Source of the DNA: Bettongia penicillata ogilbyi
Lineage: Eukaryota > Chordata > Mammalia > Diprotodontia > Potoroidae
Direction: 5' to 3'
Assembly (NCBI GenBank): GCA_023548195.1
Contig: JAJHZJ010000311.1
Location: forward strand, 10,574,049-10,638,048
Length of the DNA stretch: 64,000 nucleotides
The notes under the pieces were generated by a model. That model was not told the DNA's origin. It did not search any database and worked only from the letters and a program-made list of their open reading frames with translations. Each line of letters begins with the position of its first letter. Position 1 is the first letter of the stretch. Shown piece by piece: positions 44,507 to 54,299 of the stretch. Made by a program: the position numbers and the translations under genes.

Positions 44507-44980
44507 GTGGAGGCTAATGACTCTACGAGACAAAAAGAATCAAACGAAATCGAAACAATGAAAAAACTGGAAGAAAATGTAAACTATCTCATTGGTAAAA
44601 CAACTGACCTGGAAAATAGAGCCAGGAGAGATAATTGCAGAATTATTGGTCTACCTGACAGCCATTATCAAAAAAAAAAGTCTGGACAGAATCTTCTAAG
44701 AAATCATCATCAGGAAAACTGCCCTGAGGTCCTAGAACCAGAGGGCAATAAAGTCACATAAAAAAAAAAAAATCTATCACTTCCTGAAAGAGATACCAAA
44801 TTGAAAATACCAAGGAATAATGTAGCCAAATTCCAGAATTTTCAGGTCAAGGAGAAAATACTGCAAGCAGCCAGAGAGAAACAATTCAAATATCATGGAA
44901 CCATAGACAGAATTACACAGGACCTTGCAGCTTCTACATTAAAAGATTGGAGAACTTAAAATATGAAATTTCTTAAGGCA
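44507..44980 (+). pseudogene. ORF1 fragment of the older L1 relic
   Basis: Covers the end of the coiled coil, the RRM and most of the C-terminal domain of an L1 ORF1p. At least two frameshifts and an A11-A12 run (44759-44771) break the frame. The matching remainder, encoding a 'kELGLQPRINYSAKLS'-like string, lies at 47956-48003. Confidence 0.75.
44965..44980. repeat. Target-site duplication of copy C (left)
   Basis: GAAATTTCTTAAGGCA, identical at 47940-47955. The 16-bp length is typical of L1-machinery target-primed insertion. Confidence 0.95.
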
Positions 44981-45783
44981 GGTCAAGATGGCGGAGTAGA
45001 AAGATGCATGTTTACGAGCTCCAAACCCCACAGCCCATAGAATTAATGTAAAAAGAGATCCCCATAAATTCTGGATCACTGAAAGGTGTGCAGAAACAGA
45101 GTGGAAGAGATTTCCGTTCCAGAGAGCCCTGGAGAGCCATCCCCAGGGTCCATCGCACCCCAGAAAGCGGACCCCACCCCAGCGCTGCCCTGGCCGCGGC
45201 CCAGAGAAGCTGATCCAAGCAGGCTTCAGGGATGGAAGCTCCGGCAGCCAGGAAAGTCCCTCCACCCACAGAAGCTACAGGTCAGTGAGAGAGACGACTG
45301 GGCTGGAGGAGGGGAGCAGAGTGTCTCCATGACTCAGGCCCCCTTGGGAGGAAGCGGAGGCGGCAGAGGCGGGGGCGGCGGCAGAGGCAGCAGCTGCGGC
45401 GGCGGCCCGGGACTCCCCAAGCAGCAGGCAGGATCTTCATTACTGAAAGTCTCTGCATAAACAACCTGAGGGAGCTGAGCCTGGGAGATGGCCCTGCCCC
45501 ACCCCGCTCCATTACTGAAGGCCTCTGCATAAAGCCCCTGAGGGAACTGAGCCTGGGAGGCGGCCCCCCGCCTCTATTCCTGAAGGTCTCTGCATAAAGC
45601 CCCTGAGGGAGCTGAGCCTGGGAGGCGGCCCTGCCCCCACCCCAGCACCAGAACTAAAGCTCACATTGATTAGCAGCCGAGTGGCGCAGAAAGCCCATTT
45701 GAATCTCAGACCCCAAGCACTAGCTGGGTGGATCCAGGCGGGGGTGGACAGGAATCTCAGAAGTCAAGTAATTGGCTGGGAAA
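44981..45783 (+). promoter_or_regulatory. 5' UTR of copy C with threefold repeat
   Basis: The most GC-rich part of the window, with a GGC/GCAGAGGC tract at 45350-45410. A unit containing 'ctctgcataaa' and 'gagctgagcctgggag' occurs three times, starting at 45451, 45523 and 45588 (spacing 72 and 65), against once in copy B. Antisense frames run 45265-44939 (108 codons, starting MEGLSW) and 45269-45012 (85 codons). Confidence 0.65.
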
Positions 45784-46888
45784 ATGCCTAGAAAAGGGAA
45801 GAAAAATAAGACTATAGAGAGTTTTTTCGAACAGATGCAAATGATCCCGACTTTCGGATCTGACAAGGAGGAGGACATATTCTTGCCATCAGGGAAAGAT
45901 GTAGAGGGTGGGGCCTCAGTACCCCAGACATCCCAGGGAAATGTCGGGTGGGCTCAGGCCTTGGACGAGCTCAAAAAGGATTTTGAAAAGCAAGTTAGAC
46001 AGGTGGAGGAAAAACTGGGAAAAGAAATAAGAGAGATGCAAGAAAAGTATGAAAAACGGGTTAATCCCTTGGTAAAGGAGACCCAAAAAAATGCTGAAGA
46101 AAATAACACCTTGAAAAAATAGGCTCACTCAATTGGCAAAAGAGGTTCAAAAAGCCAATGAGGAGAAGAATGCTTTTAAAAGCAGAATTAGCCAAATGGA
46201 AAAAGAGGTTCAAAAGCTCACTGAAGAAAATAGTTCTCTCAAAATTAGAATGGAACAGATGGAGTCTAATGACTTTACAAGAAACCAAGAAATCACCAAA
46301 CAAAACCAAAAGAATGAAAAAATGGAAGAGAATGTGAAATATCTCATGGGAAAAACAACTGACCTGGAAAATAGATCCAGGAGAGACAATTTAAAAATTA
46401 TGGGACTACCTGAAAGTCATGATCAAAAAAAGAGCCTAGACATCATCTTTCATGAAATTATCGAGGAAAACTGCCCTGACATTCTACAACCAGAGGGCAA
46501 AATAAGTATTGAAAGAATCCATCAATCACCACCTGAAAGAGATCCAAAAAGAGAAACTCCTAGGAACATTGTGGCCAAATTCCAGAACTCCCAGCTCAAG
46601 GAGAAAATCTTACAAACATCTAGAAAGAAACAATTCTAGTATTATGGAAATAAAATCAGGATAACTCAAGATCTAGCAGCTTCTACATTAAGGGATCGAA
46701 GGGCGTGGAATAGGATACTCCAGAAGTCAAAGCAACTAGGACTCAAACCAAGAATCCCCTACCCAGCTAAACTGAGTATAATACTTCAGGGGAAAATATG
46801 GTCTTTCAATGAAACAGAGGACTTTCAATCATTCTTTATGAAAAGACCAGAGCTGAAAAGAAAATTTGACTTTCAAACACAAGAATGA
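45784..46888 (+). pseudogene. L1-type ORF1 of copy C, one frameshift and one nonsense
   Basis: Best-preserved ORF1 in the window, about 367 codons if two lesions are discounted. It opens MPRKGKKNKTIESFFEQM. The coiled coil spans about residues 60-160 (heptad pattern from EKLGKEIREMQEKY to SSLKIRMEQM). The RRM starts near NRSRRDNLKIMGLPESH and the C-terminal domain includes DLAASTLRDRRAWNR, PAKLSIILQGKIWSFN. Lesions: an extra A in a run at 46114-46119 gives TAG at 46120-46122, and CAG to TAG at 46637-46639 (copy B has CAG). The role of the intact protein is RNA binding and chaperoning during retrotransposition. I chose the ATG at 45784 rather than 45772 because copies A and B share it. Confidence 0.9.
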
Positions 46889-47025
46889 GAAGAAGCATGA
46901 AAAAGTAAACAGCAAAGAGAAGTCTTAAGGGATGTACCAGAAGTGAACTGTTTACATTCCTACATGGAAAGACAATATTTGTAACTCTTAAAACTTTTCA
47001 GTATCTGGGTAGTTGGTGGGACCAC

Positions 47026-47078
47026 ACACACGTACACGCATGCACGCACACACACATACACACATGCACACACATACA
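47026..47078. repeat. CA-rich alternating tract in 3' UTR of copy C
   Basis: CACACACGTACACGCATGCACGC-type alternating sequence, orthologous in position to 32765-32849 of copy B. Confidence 0.9.
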
Positions 47079-47939
47079 GAGACAGAGAACACAGAGTGAA
47101 TTGAATAGGATGGGACCATATCTTAAAAGAAATTAAGGTAAATGGTGAGAGAGAAATGTAGTGGGAGGAAAGAGGGTGAAATGGAATGGGGTCATTATAT
47201 GTCATTTAAAAGGCAAGTAGGAGACTTTTTAGTGGAGGTAAAAAGAGGAGAGCTGAGAAAAAAAAAACAAAACAAGAAGTTTACCCTCATCACATTTGAC
47301 TAAAGGAAGGAATAAAATGCGCACTCATTTTGGTATGAAAACCTATCTTACAGTATAGGAAAGTGGGGGAGGAGATAAGCAAGGGGGGGGATGATGGAAG
47401 GGAGGGCAAAGGGAAGGGGGAGCAATTTGAAGTCAGCACTTGGGGAAGGACAGGATCAAAAGACAGAAGAGAAACAATGAGGCGCAGGGTAGGATGGAGG
47501 GTAATTCAGTTAGTCTTACCCAACACGACTATCAGGGAAGTCATTTGCAAAATTACACAGATATGGCCTATATTGAATTGCCTGCCTTCCCAAAGGGAAT
47601 GGGTGGGAAGGGAGGGATGGGGAGAATTTGGAACTCAAAGTTTTAGGAACAACTGTTTAGTATTGTTGTTGCTACTAGGAAAGAAGACATACAGTTAATG
47701 AGGAATAGAAAGTCATCTTGCTCTACAGGAGAAAAGAGAAAATGGAGACAAGAGAAGGGAGGGATGACAGAAGAGAGGGCAGATTGGAGATAGGGAAAAT
47801 TAGATTGCTTGGGGTATTGGGGTGAGGGGAGGGGATAAAAGGGGAGAAAATTTGGAACCCAAAATTTTGTGAAAATGAATGTAAAAAGTTAAATAAATAA
47901 AAAAAAAACATGAAAAATGACCAAAAAAAATAAAAAAAA

Positions 47940-48003
47940 GAAATTTCTTAAGGCAAAGGAGCTTGGATTACAACCAAGGATCAACTACTCAGCTAAATTG
48001 AGC
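47940..48003 (+). mobile_element. Older L1 ORF1 relic, right part
   Basis: After the right target duplication the sequence 'aaaggagcttggattacaac' and 'caactactcagctaaattga' continues the C-terminal domain of the interrupted ORF1. It ends abruptly at about 48003 where a MIR begins. Confidence 0.75.
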
Positions 48004-48004
48004 T

Positions 48005-48190
48005 TGTGGTGTCAGATGATTTGGGTTCCAATTCCAGCACTGCCATTTACTACTTGTGTGATCCTGGGCAAGTAAAGCATTTCACCAATCTGGGTCCCCA
48101 TTTTTCAACCTTAAAAGAAGGAAACATATTGTCTAGATCATCTCTCAGGACTTCTCCAGATCTAAATCTATAGTCCTATGATCTTTCATT
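48005..48190 (+). mobile_element. MIR/THER1-type SINE
   Basis: 'gtggtgtcagatgatttggg', 'ttccaattccagcactgcca', 'ttgtgtgatcctgggcaagt', 'gatcatctctcaggacttct'. Clear sense copy. Confidence 0.9.
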
Positions 48191-48304
48191 AGGGGGTAGT
48201 TTATATTTTTTCTTAGACATATCTAACTCATAAGATAGGTATGTTCTTATTTAAGTAACATGCTACCCTACAAAACTTCCATTTACGCTTTTCTAGTTCT
48301 ATAC

Positions 48305-48435
48305 ATCAGAACAACAGAAAATTAAAGAACAAGGGGATTTGTGTAAATCTACCACTAACTAGCAATATGATCATCAGCAGGTTGCTTACCATCTCTGATC
48401 CTCAGTTTGTTCATTTAAAAACTAAATGGGTCAGA
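48305..48435 (+). mobile_element. MIR/THER1-type SINE, degraded
   Basis: 'aatctaccactaactagcaa', 'atctctgatcctcagtttgt', 'aaaactaaatgggtcagagc'. Confidence 0.65.
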
Positions 48436-48439
48436 GCAA

Positions 48440-49145
48440 GCAGCCTGTACTATTTCTTCCATTTCACATCCAATAAATCAATCATGTTTTCTCATTCTTC
48501 CATAGGACAGCCTTTCAAATATTTGTAGAAAGTAGTATCTGATCTTAGTATTGTCTTTAGTGGTGAGTACTGCTTTCTCCTCAATGCTGAATACATCACA
48601 ATTATTGTGCCCCATGAAATAGAGTTTATATCTCTTTCAGGTCAATCTAAAAATAAAAGTTAACACCACTACTCCATTAATAAGTAAATCAGTGGTCAAC
48701 TAAAATTTTCACATGTTTATTGTGCGAACCAATGCCAAGTCAGGTTTTTCCCATCCTGTGTTTGCACAATTGATGTTTTTTTTTAAACCCAAATGAAGGG
48801 CTTTGGGTTTATCCATCTCATTTCATTATATTGGTTTAAACCTATCATTCCTGCCTGTTGAGGTCATTTTGAGTCTTAATTATGTCCTCTAACATATTAG
48901 CTTTTTCTCCTAGCTTTGTATTATCTGAAGACTATCTATATCTTTATACAAACCTTTGACAGAGTGGTTGAAAAAGACCAGGAACCAGGACAGAACCCTG
49001 TGTAATGATAGTTTCCTTTTCTAGAATTCTTGCTCTTGATTCATTCATTCCTAACCATATTTAAAACCTATCTTATTAAATAAATCAGTTTGCATCCAAA
49101 AGTGTAGCCCATATTTTGCATGTACACTTTCTATCCTTAGTGCTA
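48440..49145 (-). mobile_element. CR1/L3-type LINE relic (RT region)
   Basis: The minus strand encodes ITQGSVLVPGLFQPL (the QGSVLGPxLF block of CR1-like RT, about 48985-49015). Further on comes SSDNTKLGEKANMLEDIIK in place of FADDTKLGExxNTxEDxxK (about 48860-48940). Frame changes between the two. The region towards 48440 is the following ORF2 part. Ancient. Confidence 0.75.
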
Positions 49146-49164
49146 ATGATACTGAATATGACAC

Positions 49165-49375
49165 TTAGAGGTACTTGGTGGCTCAGTGGATGTGTCAGTC
49201 CTAGAGTCAGGAAGTCCTGAGCTTCCCTGCTTTTGCTTCAGTTTCCTTAACTGTAAAATGGATATAATAATAGAACTATCCCAAAGGGTTCTTTTGAGGA
49301 TGCAATGAGATATTTGTAGTGCTTAGCACAGTGTTTTTCATATAGTAGGCATTGGATAAAGGTTCATTCCCTTCC
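49165..49375 (+). mobile_element. MIR/THER1-type SINE
   Basis: 'ttggtggctcagtggatgtg', 'cctagagtcaggaagtcctg', 'gcttcagtttccttaactgt', 'gcttagcacagtgtttttca'. Sense, with an internal deletion in the core. Confidence 0.8.
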
Positions 49376-49819
49376 CCATCACTCTATCTTTTTGAGACAT
49401 CACTGACATATATAAAGGTAGAATTAAGTCACTGAGTATTGCTACTATTATTTATTGTTTATTTTTACTTCCTCTTTCTATAGCTCAGCAGAAGGCCTTT
49501 CAAATCAAAACATGTAATTCAATCCCCCAATTTAATAATGTCACATAAAAAATTACAAGAAGCAAAGGGAACAAAGTTAAGGTAGTAGAAATTAGAACAG
49601 GACATTTTTGTAAATCAGAGAAATTCTGGTATCTCCTCAAGGATGTAGAGAACTGAGAGAATTCTGGGTAGGGGAAAGTGTGAAGAAAAACAATGTGTAA
49701 CTATTCATAATCTTTCAATCATGATATGTTATGATTATTTTTGTTGATCCAATCTATGTCATCCTAGAAGAAAGAACACGACTTAGAATCAAAAGGTCTC
49801 AGTTCTAATTGTCATTCTT
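49376..49819. other. Unassigned DNA
   Basis: No recognisable element. Confidence 0.4.
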
Positions 49820-50145
49820 ATTCATTATCAAGTCAAGCAGTCAGCAAGCATTTATTAAAATGCCTACTGTGTGCCACATGGGGCAGTTAAGGGGACACAT
49901 TGGTTAGATCACCAGGCCTAGAGTCAAGAAGACTTGAGTTCAAATACAGCCACAGATACTTATTGTCTGCATAACCGTGGGCAAGTCACTGATGCTCAGT
50001 TTCCTCATCTCCAAAATAAGTGGGAGAAGGGAATAGCAAACCACTCTAGTATCTTTGACAAGAAAATTTCAAATGTGGCCACAAAGAGTCAGGCAGGACT
50101 GAAACAACCAAACAACATGTGCCAGGCGCTATGCCAAGTGCTGTT
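49820..50145 (-). mobile_element. L2 LINE 3' end split by SINE1
   Basis: 'cagcaagcatttattaaaat' and 'gcctactgtgtgcca' on the left, and 'tgtgccaggcgctatgccaa' on the right, form one L2 3' end in complement orientation with a SINE1 between. Confidence 0.75.
49877..50117 (+). mobile_element. MAR1/SINE1-type SINE, nested in L2
   Basis: 'ggggcagttaaggggacaca', 'gacttgagttcaaatacagc', 'aagtcactgatgctcagttt', 'gggaatagcaaaccactcta', 'gtggccacaaagagtcaggc', tail 'aacaaccaaacaaca'. Flanked by TGTGCCA (49870-49876 and 50118-50124) as target duplication. Confidence 0.9.
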
Positions 50146-50254
50146 ACCTCTGACAAATCAATCTCAGACTCCATCTCTCATCATTGTGTCTCTGCACTGC
50201 TTACCTCCTCCCTCCCCCATGTCCTAAAGCATTTTTTTTTCTTTTTTCATAATT

Positions 50255-50510
50255 ACTGGTTTCCTTCCCATTCAGATTAAGTATCAAGTCCTTCCATGAA
50301 GCCTTTTCTATTCCCTCTAGCGTGACCTCTCTCCCAAAATTAATTTATATTTACTTTGCATATATTAATATACTTGTATATGTCTATTCTGCCTCCTACA
50401 TTAGAGTGTAAGCTCCTTAAAATCAGTGACTGTTTCACTTTTGTCTTTTAATTCACTGTTCCTGGAATATAATAAGTGATTAATAAATGCCTTTGACTGA
50501 TTGCTGGAAC
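50255..50510 (+). mobile_element. L2 LINE 3' end
   Basis: 'tcaagtccttccatgaagcc', 'ttagagtgtaagctccttaa', 'ataagtgattaataaatgcc'. Sense, well preserved in the last 100 bases. Confidence 0.75.
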
Positions 50511-50572
50511 TAAATGACTTCTGATCTCTTTTCTAACTTTAATATTCTGTGAACTTGTGATTAGATCAGGGG

Positions 50573-50700
50573 ATCTTAACCTGAGGGCTGAGTACTTTTA
50601 AATTTTTTTATGACTATCTCAATACAGCTGGTTTCTTTGATGATACCATGTATTTTATTTTGTGCATTTAAGACTATTATTCTGAGAATGGTAATATAAT
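50573..50700 (+). mobile_element. hAT-type MITE, 5' half
   Basis: 'caggggatcttaacctgagg' is a hAT/Charlie-like terminus. 'gctggtttctttgatgatac' and 'ttattctgagaat' follow. The right end is lost. Related to the copy at 2795-2945. Confidence 0.55.
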
Positions 50701-51284
50701 AAAGGAGGAAAAAGGAAGGAAGAAAAAAGAAAAAAGTTCCATATTATATAATTGCAAATAGATGTAGCTTGATAGAATGGAAAGACCAATGGAATGATAA
50801 TCAAGAGACCTGAATCATAGGGTAGAATTAGGAACAATGGGCAAAAATTTCCAAAGGACAGATTTTGCCTTGATTCAAGACGGGGAAAGCTTTCTAACAA
50901 TTAAAACAATGGAAAAAAATGTTATGAAATTCAGGTATTTAATCCCACTTCAAAAGTAGTCAGTCAAAAGATAGGTTACTACTAGTTTGGTATGTTTTAG
51001 GGCAGATTGCTTTCTTCCAGTATGGGTTGGAGTCAATGGTCAATGAAGTCTCATCCACTTCTGAAATTCTGAAATGGTGTGCTTTTGTTTTTGACTCTGC
51101 CACTATCAAGTCTATATATGTCATCTAACTTTTCAGTTACCCTTCTTTTAAAAAGATGGATTTGAACTAAGCATCTTCAAGCAAATTAAATAATTTGTGA
51201 CTGTGCATACTTTTTATTATCTGTAATCTAACCATTGGGTAGAAAAACTTTTGATTATATAAAGGCTAATTCCTGATGTATCTT
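50701..51284. other. Unassigned DNA
   Basis: Begins with an AAGGA-rich purine stretch; no element recognised. Confidence 0.4.
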
Positions 51285-51415
51285 TACATGCTCTGAATGA
51301 ATGGTAACTCTTTAAGGGCAGGGATTGTTTCATTTTTATGTTTTTATCTCTAGAGGTTAGCAAAGTATTTAGGAAAAAATCGGCACATTATAAATATATA
51401 TTGATTACCTAATTA
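51285..51415 (+). mobile_element. L2 LINE 3' end fragment
   Basis: 'gtaactctttaagggcaggg' and 'attgtttcatttttatgttt' fit the L2 terminal region. Confidence 0.5.
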
Positions 51416-51654
51416 AAGTAATCTCAACATCCATTCCCATATTTTTTTTCTCTTGGAAATTTCTTATATTATAAAAAGTGGAAGGTGGATGAATTTGGTC
51501 AAAGGGACTTATGTGAGGAAAATCCGTGTTACTTGCTCAGGGTTACTATGACTATGATTTTTTTTTTTAGTTTTATAACTAAGCACAAATTGTTATCATT
51601 TGTCTTCTTGGGAAAGGGGGAAGAAAGAATGACACCAATACTGTGTATTGAGGT

Positions 51655-51795
51655 AAAAGAGATCACAGGATCCATAGTTGAACATCAGAGAGCAATTAAT
51701 CTGCCCACCATTGTTTTCCAGATGAAGAAAATAAGGCATAGAAACTGGTATTTTGAACTCAGATATTTTGAACCCAAAGCTCATACATGTTCCAC
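51655..51795 (-). mobile_element. MIR-like SINE fragment
   Basis: 'gatcacaggatccatagttg', 'tccagatgaagaaaataagg', 'ttttgaactcagatattttg': diverged complement copy. Confidence 0.45.
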
Positions 51796-53019
51796 CATAC
51801 TACAGCATATCAATCATTTGGTATAAAAGGTGAGAATGCTACCATCATGATGTTTTCTCTGTGAATTGGGCAAAGATTGTGCTGCTCATTCATTCATTCT
51901 CTGTTCCCAGGAGTCAATGCTTCTTTAACTTGTATCCCTTAAAACTTTCTACTCAACAGTTCTCACTTAGACCATTCTCAGAAGTTTTTGCCCATTTTCA
52001 TTCCACCTCAGTGACAGTGTCCCATTCAAATGTTAAACCATAAAACCCTAACAAATAAAACTGATTACCACTCAAAATGATTTAAAAAGAGAAGCAAATT
52101 TCTGCAACTCAAGGAAATCTAGTCAGGCTTGTGTCAACGGTCACCACTAGCTACAGCCACAAAGACAACAAATAACATTTTGGGCAATTCCTAGTACTCA
52201 ATCATGCTTAGGTATGCTTGACCTTTAATCATGGCTAGAAAACTATTTTGGCTCCAGGGTTTTTTGATGTTTTCTTTGGTCTTGTGTTTAAAAAAATCCT
52301 TCCCTTCTGTTTTTCTGTGTTATTTGAACAGAGGAACTTCTGTACACTTTTTCTTCTTTTTGAGCATGCACTGTATGCCTACTGAAGTGGAGACTATACC
52401 AAGGAATTAGTGTAAAAATGAAATGAATTTTGTACAGGTGATTAGTATATAGCCAAGTCAACATGAAAAATTAGTATTTTTGAGCATCATATTTGTAATA
52501 CCAAAGCTCAGATCTCCCAGTATTAGGATGATGTGCAAAAGTACACAGTCTATCTTCAAGGTATCTAGTATTCAAAAGAAGCTCTGTTTTCACTGATATG
52601 AGTATTCTCATCATTAATGAAGATTGCAAACCAATACTTGCTTTTTCTGAGTAACTTTCATATTTTCCTATAATATCAGCAAAGGCATCCATTTAACATA
52701 TCTCCCTTGAATTTTCCAGACACTCTAAGGATACCAATAGAATATATGTCATTAGTAATCACTAACTTTTGTCATGGGGCAGAACCTTCATACATTTGTC
52801 ATATATTTTTCATTAACATCATTTCTATCACTCCTCAGGAATAATTCCTGCATGTATTGCAAACTACTTGTGCCCGCTAGGCATATTTTTTTTTTAATTT
52901 TTTTGCTTTTGGGTGATCACTTCCATTTTTCTGAGATCATATTGTTCTATTACTCAAAGTCATAAAATACAACTGGAAGACTATTACTATTGGAAAATGG
53001 GCCTTGGTTTCAAGAGAAG
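51796..53019. other. Unassigned DNA
   Basis: 1.2 kb with no recognised repeat or exon. Confidence 0.4.
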
Positions 53020-53305
53020 CTTGGGTTCTTCCAAGCTTTCTTCAAGACTCATCTTGAATCCCATCTTCTTAAGGGCTGCTTCCATTGTTTCTCCTTTCCC
53101 CTTCCCTTACTAGTGACTTTATCCTGTGGCTATACTCCATCTATTCTTTATATCTTGTATGTTACATACTTGTCTAGTTTCTATCTCCTCTATTAGAAAG
53201 TGAACTCATGGAGGGCAGGGAGTGTGTATTTGCCTTTTTTTAAATCCCTTCCATTTAGCAAAGTGCCTGGCACATAGTAATACCTTGATAAATGCTTGTT
53301 GGACT
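53020..53305 (+). mobile_element. L2 LINE 3' end
   Basis: 'ttcttcaagactcatcttga', 'gaactcatggagggcaggga', 'aaagtgcctggcacatagta', 'taaatgcttgttggactga'. One of the best-preserved L2 ends in the window. Confidence 0.85.
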
Positions 53306-53396
53306 GACAAAGACAAATTGGCATTCCTTTTGTTTAATCTTGGGCTGTAACTTAATTTTTTTGTCTAATAGATAAGTATATATGCATTTGTGTATG

Positions 53397-53440
53397 TAGG
53401 GAGATAGATAGATAGAGAGACAGACAGACAAATAGAGAGA
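53397..53440. repeat. (GATA)n/(GACA)n microsatellite
   Basis: Mixed GATA, GAGA and GACA units. Confidence 0.85.
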
Positions 53441-53660
53441 TGATAGATATAGACAGAGAAACAGCTCCATCTATAAGTTGTACATTCATCAACAAATGAT
53501 AGCCTTGACAATAGTCATTCTTTATCCTTCTGCTATATCCTATTTTCAGAGTTAAACCAAATTCTTTAATGAGATTGTCAAACTAAAGCAGAAGATGCTT
53601 ACAATGTCCTGCACTTGATGCACTTAGCATAGGGTCTTCCACAAAAAGGAACATTCAAAG

Positions 53661-53808
53661 CAGTGGTGTCAAACTCAAAAATTGGTCCCAGGACTCCATA
53701 TTGACTTAGAAAACTGTAAATTAATAGTATTAATGTTTTTGTATTTTTATTTATTTTAAGTATTTTCCAAAGTAGCTGAGATTTAAGTGATTGAATTTAA
53801 GACCCCTA
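53661..53808. mobile_element. hAT (Charlie-like) MITE
   Basis: The left end 'cagtggtgtcaaactcaaaa' and the right end 'gaatttaagacccct' pair as an imperfect terminal inverted repeat (CAGTGGTGTCAAACTC type). 'atattgacttagaaaactgt' in the interior is typical of the same family. About 148 bp; the 8-bp duplication could not be confirmed. Confidence 0.65.
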
Positions 53809-53809
53809 A

Positions 53810-54285
53810 TGGATGATATTTGCATCTGTAAGGAATTCTTCATCAAATTGGACACTACAATGGATCTCCTCCATTACAATGATAAACAGATTTGTTGAGC
53901 ACACATCTCTCTGCTTTATGCTTTCCTTGATGTTAATGACCAGAAAATCAATGAACAAGGTTCCTTATGTTATTATAGCTTTAAAGTAATCCTGTATAAT
54001 TTTGATTTATTCACAGGAAACACATATTTTGGATGACAGCCTTGAAAGCTATTTTGCTCTACTCAATCAAATGCATTTTTATAGTCAGCTAACAGTAAAT
54101 AAAGTGAAATATTACATTTCCTAAAATGATTCTGCTGGAATTTAGTTTGTTACATTCTGCCGATAATCTTCTAATACTCTTGTCAAGGAAATAGATTATT
54201 CTCATACAAATTGTATGGAGATAGGAAAAATTGGTCTATGAGTTGACAATGATGTTGTTACATCCCAAAGTAGCATTTTAACAAA
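53810..54285 (-). mobile_element. RTE-like LINE relic, RT catalytic region
   Basis: The minus strand reads ADYKNAFD-x-VEQ (about 54066-54100), which matches RT motif A (F-x-DYKKAFDSVE) of RTE-type LINEs. The first Asp of the catalytic set is present, followed by a stop where Ser is usual. Degenerate sequence continues towards 53810 ('YRITLKL', 'REMCAQQICLSL'). No link to the better copy at 7862-8740, which holds a different part. Confidence 0.6.
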
Positions 54286-54299
54286 TGCTTTTTATTTGA

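Larger units (their letters stand above)
44081..44980 (+). mobile_element. Older L1-type element, 5' UTR and ORF1 relic (left part)
   Basis: A C-rich 5' UTR-like stretch (44081-44500, repeating CACCAGC/CCAGC words) leads straight into ORF1 sequence at about 44507. The order is LEENVNYLIGKTTDLENRAR, RRDNCRIIGLPDSHYQKK, then frameshifted NCPEVLEPEG and a C-terminal domain ending 'agcttctacattaaaagatt'. The coiled-coil part of ORF1 is missing. Copy C then interrupts it, and the remainder continues at 47956. It is more diverged than copies B and C, so it belongs to an older relative. Confidence 0.75.
44981..47939 (+). mobile_element. ORF1-only L1 element (HAL1-type), copy C
   Basis: 2.96-kb element in sense orientation, the longest of the three. 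It starts 'ggtcaagatggcggag' and ends in A-rich sequence. A perfect 16-bp target duplication GAAATTTCTTAAGGCA flanks it (44965-44980 and 47940-47955). Layout: GC-rich 5' UTR 44981-45783, ORF1 45784-46888, 3' UTR about 1.05 kb. No ORF2. It is nested in the older ORF1 relic. The perfect duplication and few ORF1 lesions suggest it is among the youngest insertions here. Confidence 0.9.

Noticed and set aside
45086..45460. 124-codon Gly-rich sense frame
   Set aside because: It is the GC-rich 5' UTR of copy C with GGC repeats; the matching frame in copy B differs in composition and register.
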